Part shown: positions 5,539-6,169 of the stretch, in pieces
How the letters are laid out: each line of letters starts with the position of its first letter
Position numbering within the stretch: the first letter of the stretch is position 1
Source: DATKWV01 sp035529405
GTDB lineage: Bacteria; Planctomycetota; Phycisphaerae; Sedimentisphaerales; Anaerobacaceae
Direction: 5' to 3'
Assembly: GCA_035529405.1 (NCBI GenBank)
Contig: DATKWV010000067.1
Location: 1-6,169 of the forward strand
Length of the DNA: 6,169 nt
The notes under the pieces: generated by a model
What the model saw: the letters and a program-made list of their open reading frames with translations, nothing else
What the model was told of the DNA's origin: nothing
The model's database searches: none
Position numbers and translations under genes: made by a program

Positions 5539-6169
5539 ATGGTTTTTTGGTTAAACATGATATTTGCGGGTTTCTTCGCTCTTTACGCCTGGAAAAAAGG
5601 CTTTTACGAATCCTGGGCATTGCTGTTCAATATCGTCATATCAATATACCTGGCTGTCTTTTTAAGACCGGCAATCGCCAACGTCTTCCCCGCTGCCGAC
5701 AACACCGCTTATAACCGCGCATTGCTTGTGATAGCGATAGGGGCAGTTTCTTTTTTTATTCTTCACGGCCTGTCCTATGCCCTCATCACAGGTCAGTTTG
5801 CCATCCCGTTTCCAAAAATACTTGACACCTTTGGCGCGGCTTTTCTGGGTTTTGTGACCGGCTATTTAATCTTCAGCTTCCTGGTTATTATTATGAATAT
5901 CACACCGCTGGCCGACAAAAAACTCGTGAAGGCAATCGGTTTTACCGCACAGTCTGCCGAAAAAAACTTTACATACCTGTGCCGCTGGTGTGACGGTGTC
6001 AATGCTATAGCCGCTGCTGCCGACAGCAGCCGGTCCACTGCACAACTGCTTAACACACTTGCTGAAACCGCCAAAAAGCAAACGCCTCCCGGAACTACCG
6101 CCCAAAGCCCCCAGCCCCAGCCTGCCGCTGCCGTCGAACCGAACCGCCCCCAGGCCCCTGTCACCGGGC
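5539..6169 (+). CDS. CvpA-like membrane protein (partial, runs off the right edge)
   Basis: An open frame starts at the ATG 5539, six bases after the ATPase stop, and stays open to the window edge (210 codons seen). A weak GGGA lies nine bases before the start, inside the end of the ATPase gene. Hydrophobic segments at about residues 2-18, 24-42, 62-84 and 98-119 predict four membrane helices. The pattern KKGFYES after helix 1 and the glycine-rich ILDTFGAAFLGFVTGYLIF in helix 4 resemble the CvpA (colicin V production) family, whose molecular role is poorly defined. After about residue 180 the protein becomes a disordered tail rich in Pro, Gln, Ala and Thr, which continues past the edge. Spacing implies co-transcription and perhaps translational coupling with the ATPase. 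An ATG at codon 7 is a possible alternative start. The CvpA assignment rests on topology and glycine pattern only. Confidence 0.72.
   Translation, partial: MVFWLNMIFAGFFALYAWKKGFYESWALLFNIVISIYLAVFLRPAIANVFPAADNTAYNRALLVIAIGAVSFFILHGLSYALITGQFAIPFPKILDTFGAAFLGFVTGYLIFSFLVIIMNITPLADKKLVKAIGFTAQSAEKNFTYLCRWCDGVNAIAAAADSSRSTAQLLNTLAETAKKQTPPGTTAQSPQPQPAAAVEPNRPQAPVTG

Overview
This is a bacterial chromosomal segment of moderate GC content (roughly 50% by eye) holding four essentially complete genes and two genes cut by the window edges. The two halves are transcribed away from a shared regulatory region at about 3622-3945. No mobile element, CRISPR array, tRNA or rRNA was seen. The combination of a thrS-infC pair, a GspE/PilB-type ATPase carrying its own membrane segments, a CvpA-like protein with a long Pro/Gln/Ala tail and an exported YdjC/ChbG-type deacetylase would fit Planctomycetota (perhaps Phycisphaerae-like). 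That assignment is an inference from gene content and protein style, not something the sequence proves.

Left part, minus strand: thrS (threonyl-tRNA synthetase, 3621 down to 1708), then infC (translation initiation factor IF-3, 1629 down to 1114), then an exported polysaccharide-deacetylase-like protein (1074 down to 154). Gaps are 78 and 39 bases with no convincing intrinsic terminator between them, so they may form one operon. A near-consensus sigma70-type promoter (TTGACA, 17 bases, TAGAAT) reads into thrS and fixes its start region. The usual rpmI-rplT pair does not follow infC. The first 83 bases are the 3' end of a plus-strand gene that converges on the deacetylase.

Right part, plus strand: a GspE/PilB-family secretion or pilus ATPase (3946-5532) whose normal N-terminal soluble domain is replaced by hydrophobic segments, followed 6 bases later by a CvpA-like membrane protein that runs off the right edge. 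Their spacing suggests co-transcription from a promoter at 3864-3892 (TTGACT, 17 bases, TATGCT).

The most interesting points are: infC appears to start at a rare AUA codon directly after a good Shine-Dalgarno sequence, making the first in-frame ATG a poor start; the secretion ATPase looks membrane-anchored; an 18-base perfect dyad sits between the two divergent promoters; and a set of mutually exclusive hairpins precedes infC. I found no clear evidence of a wholly undescribed system; the ATPase/CvpA-like pair is the best candidate for follow-up.
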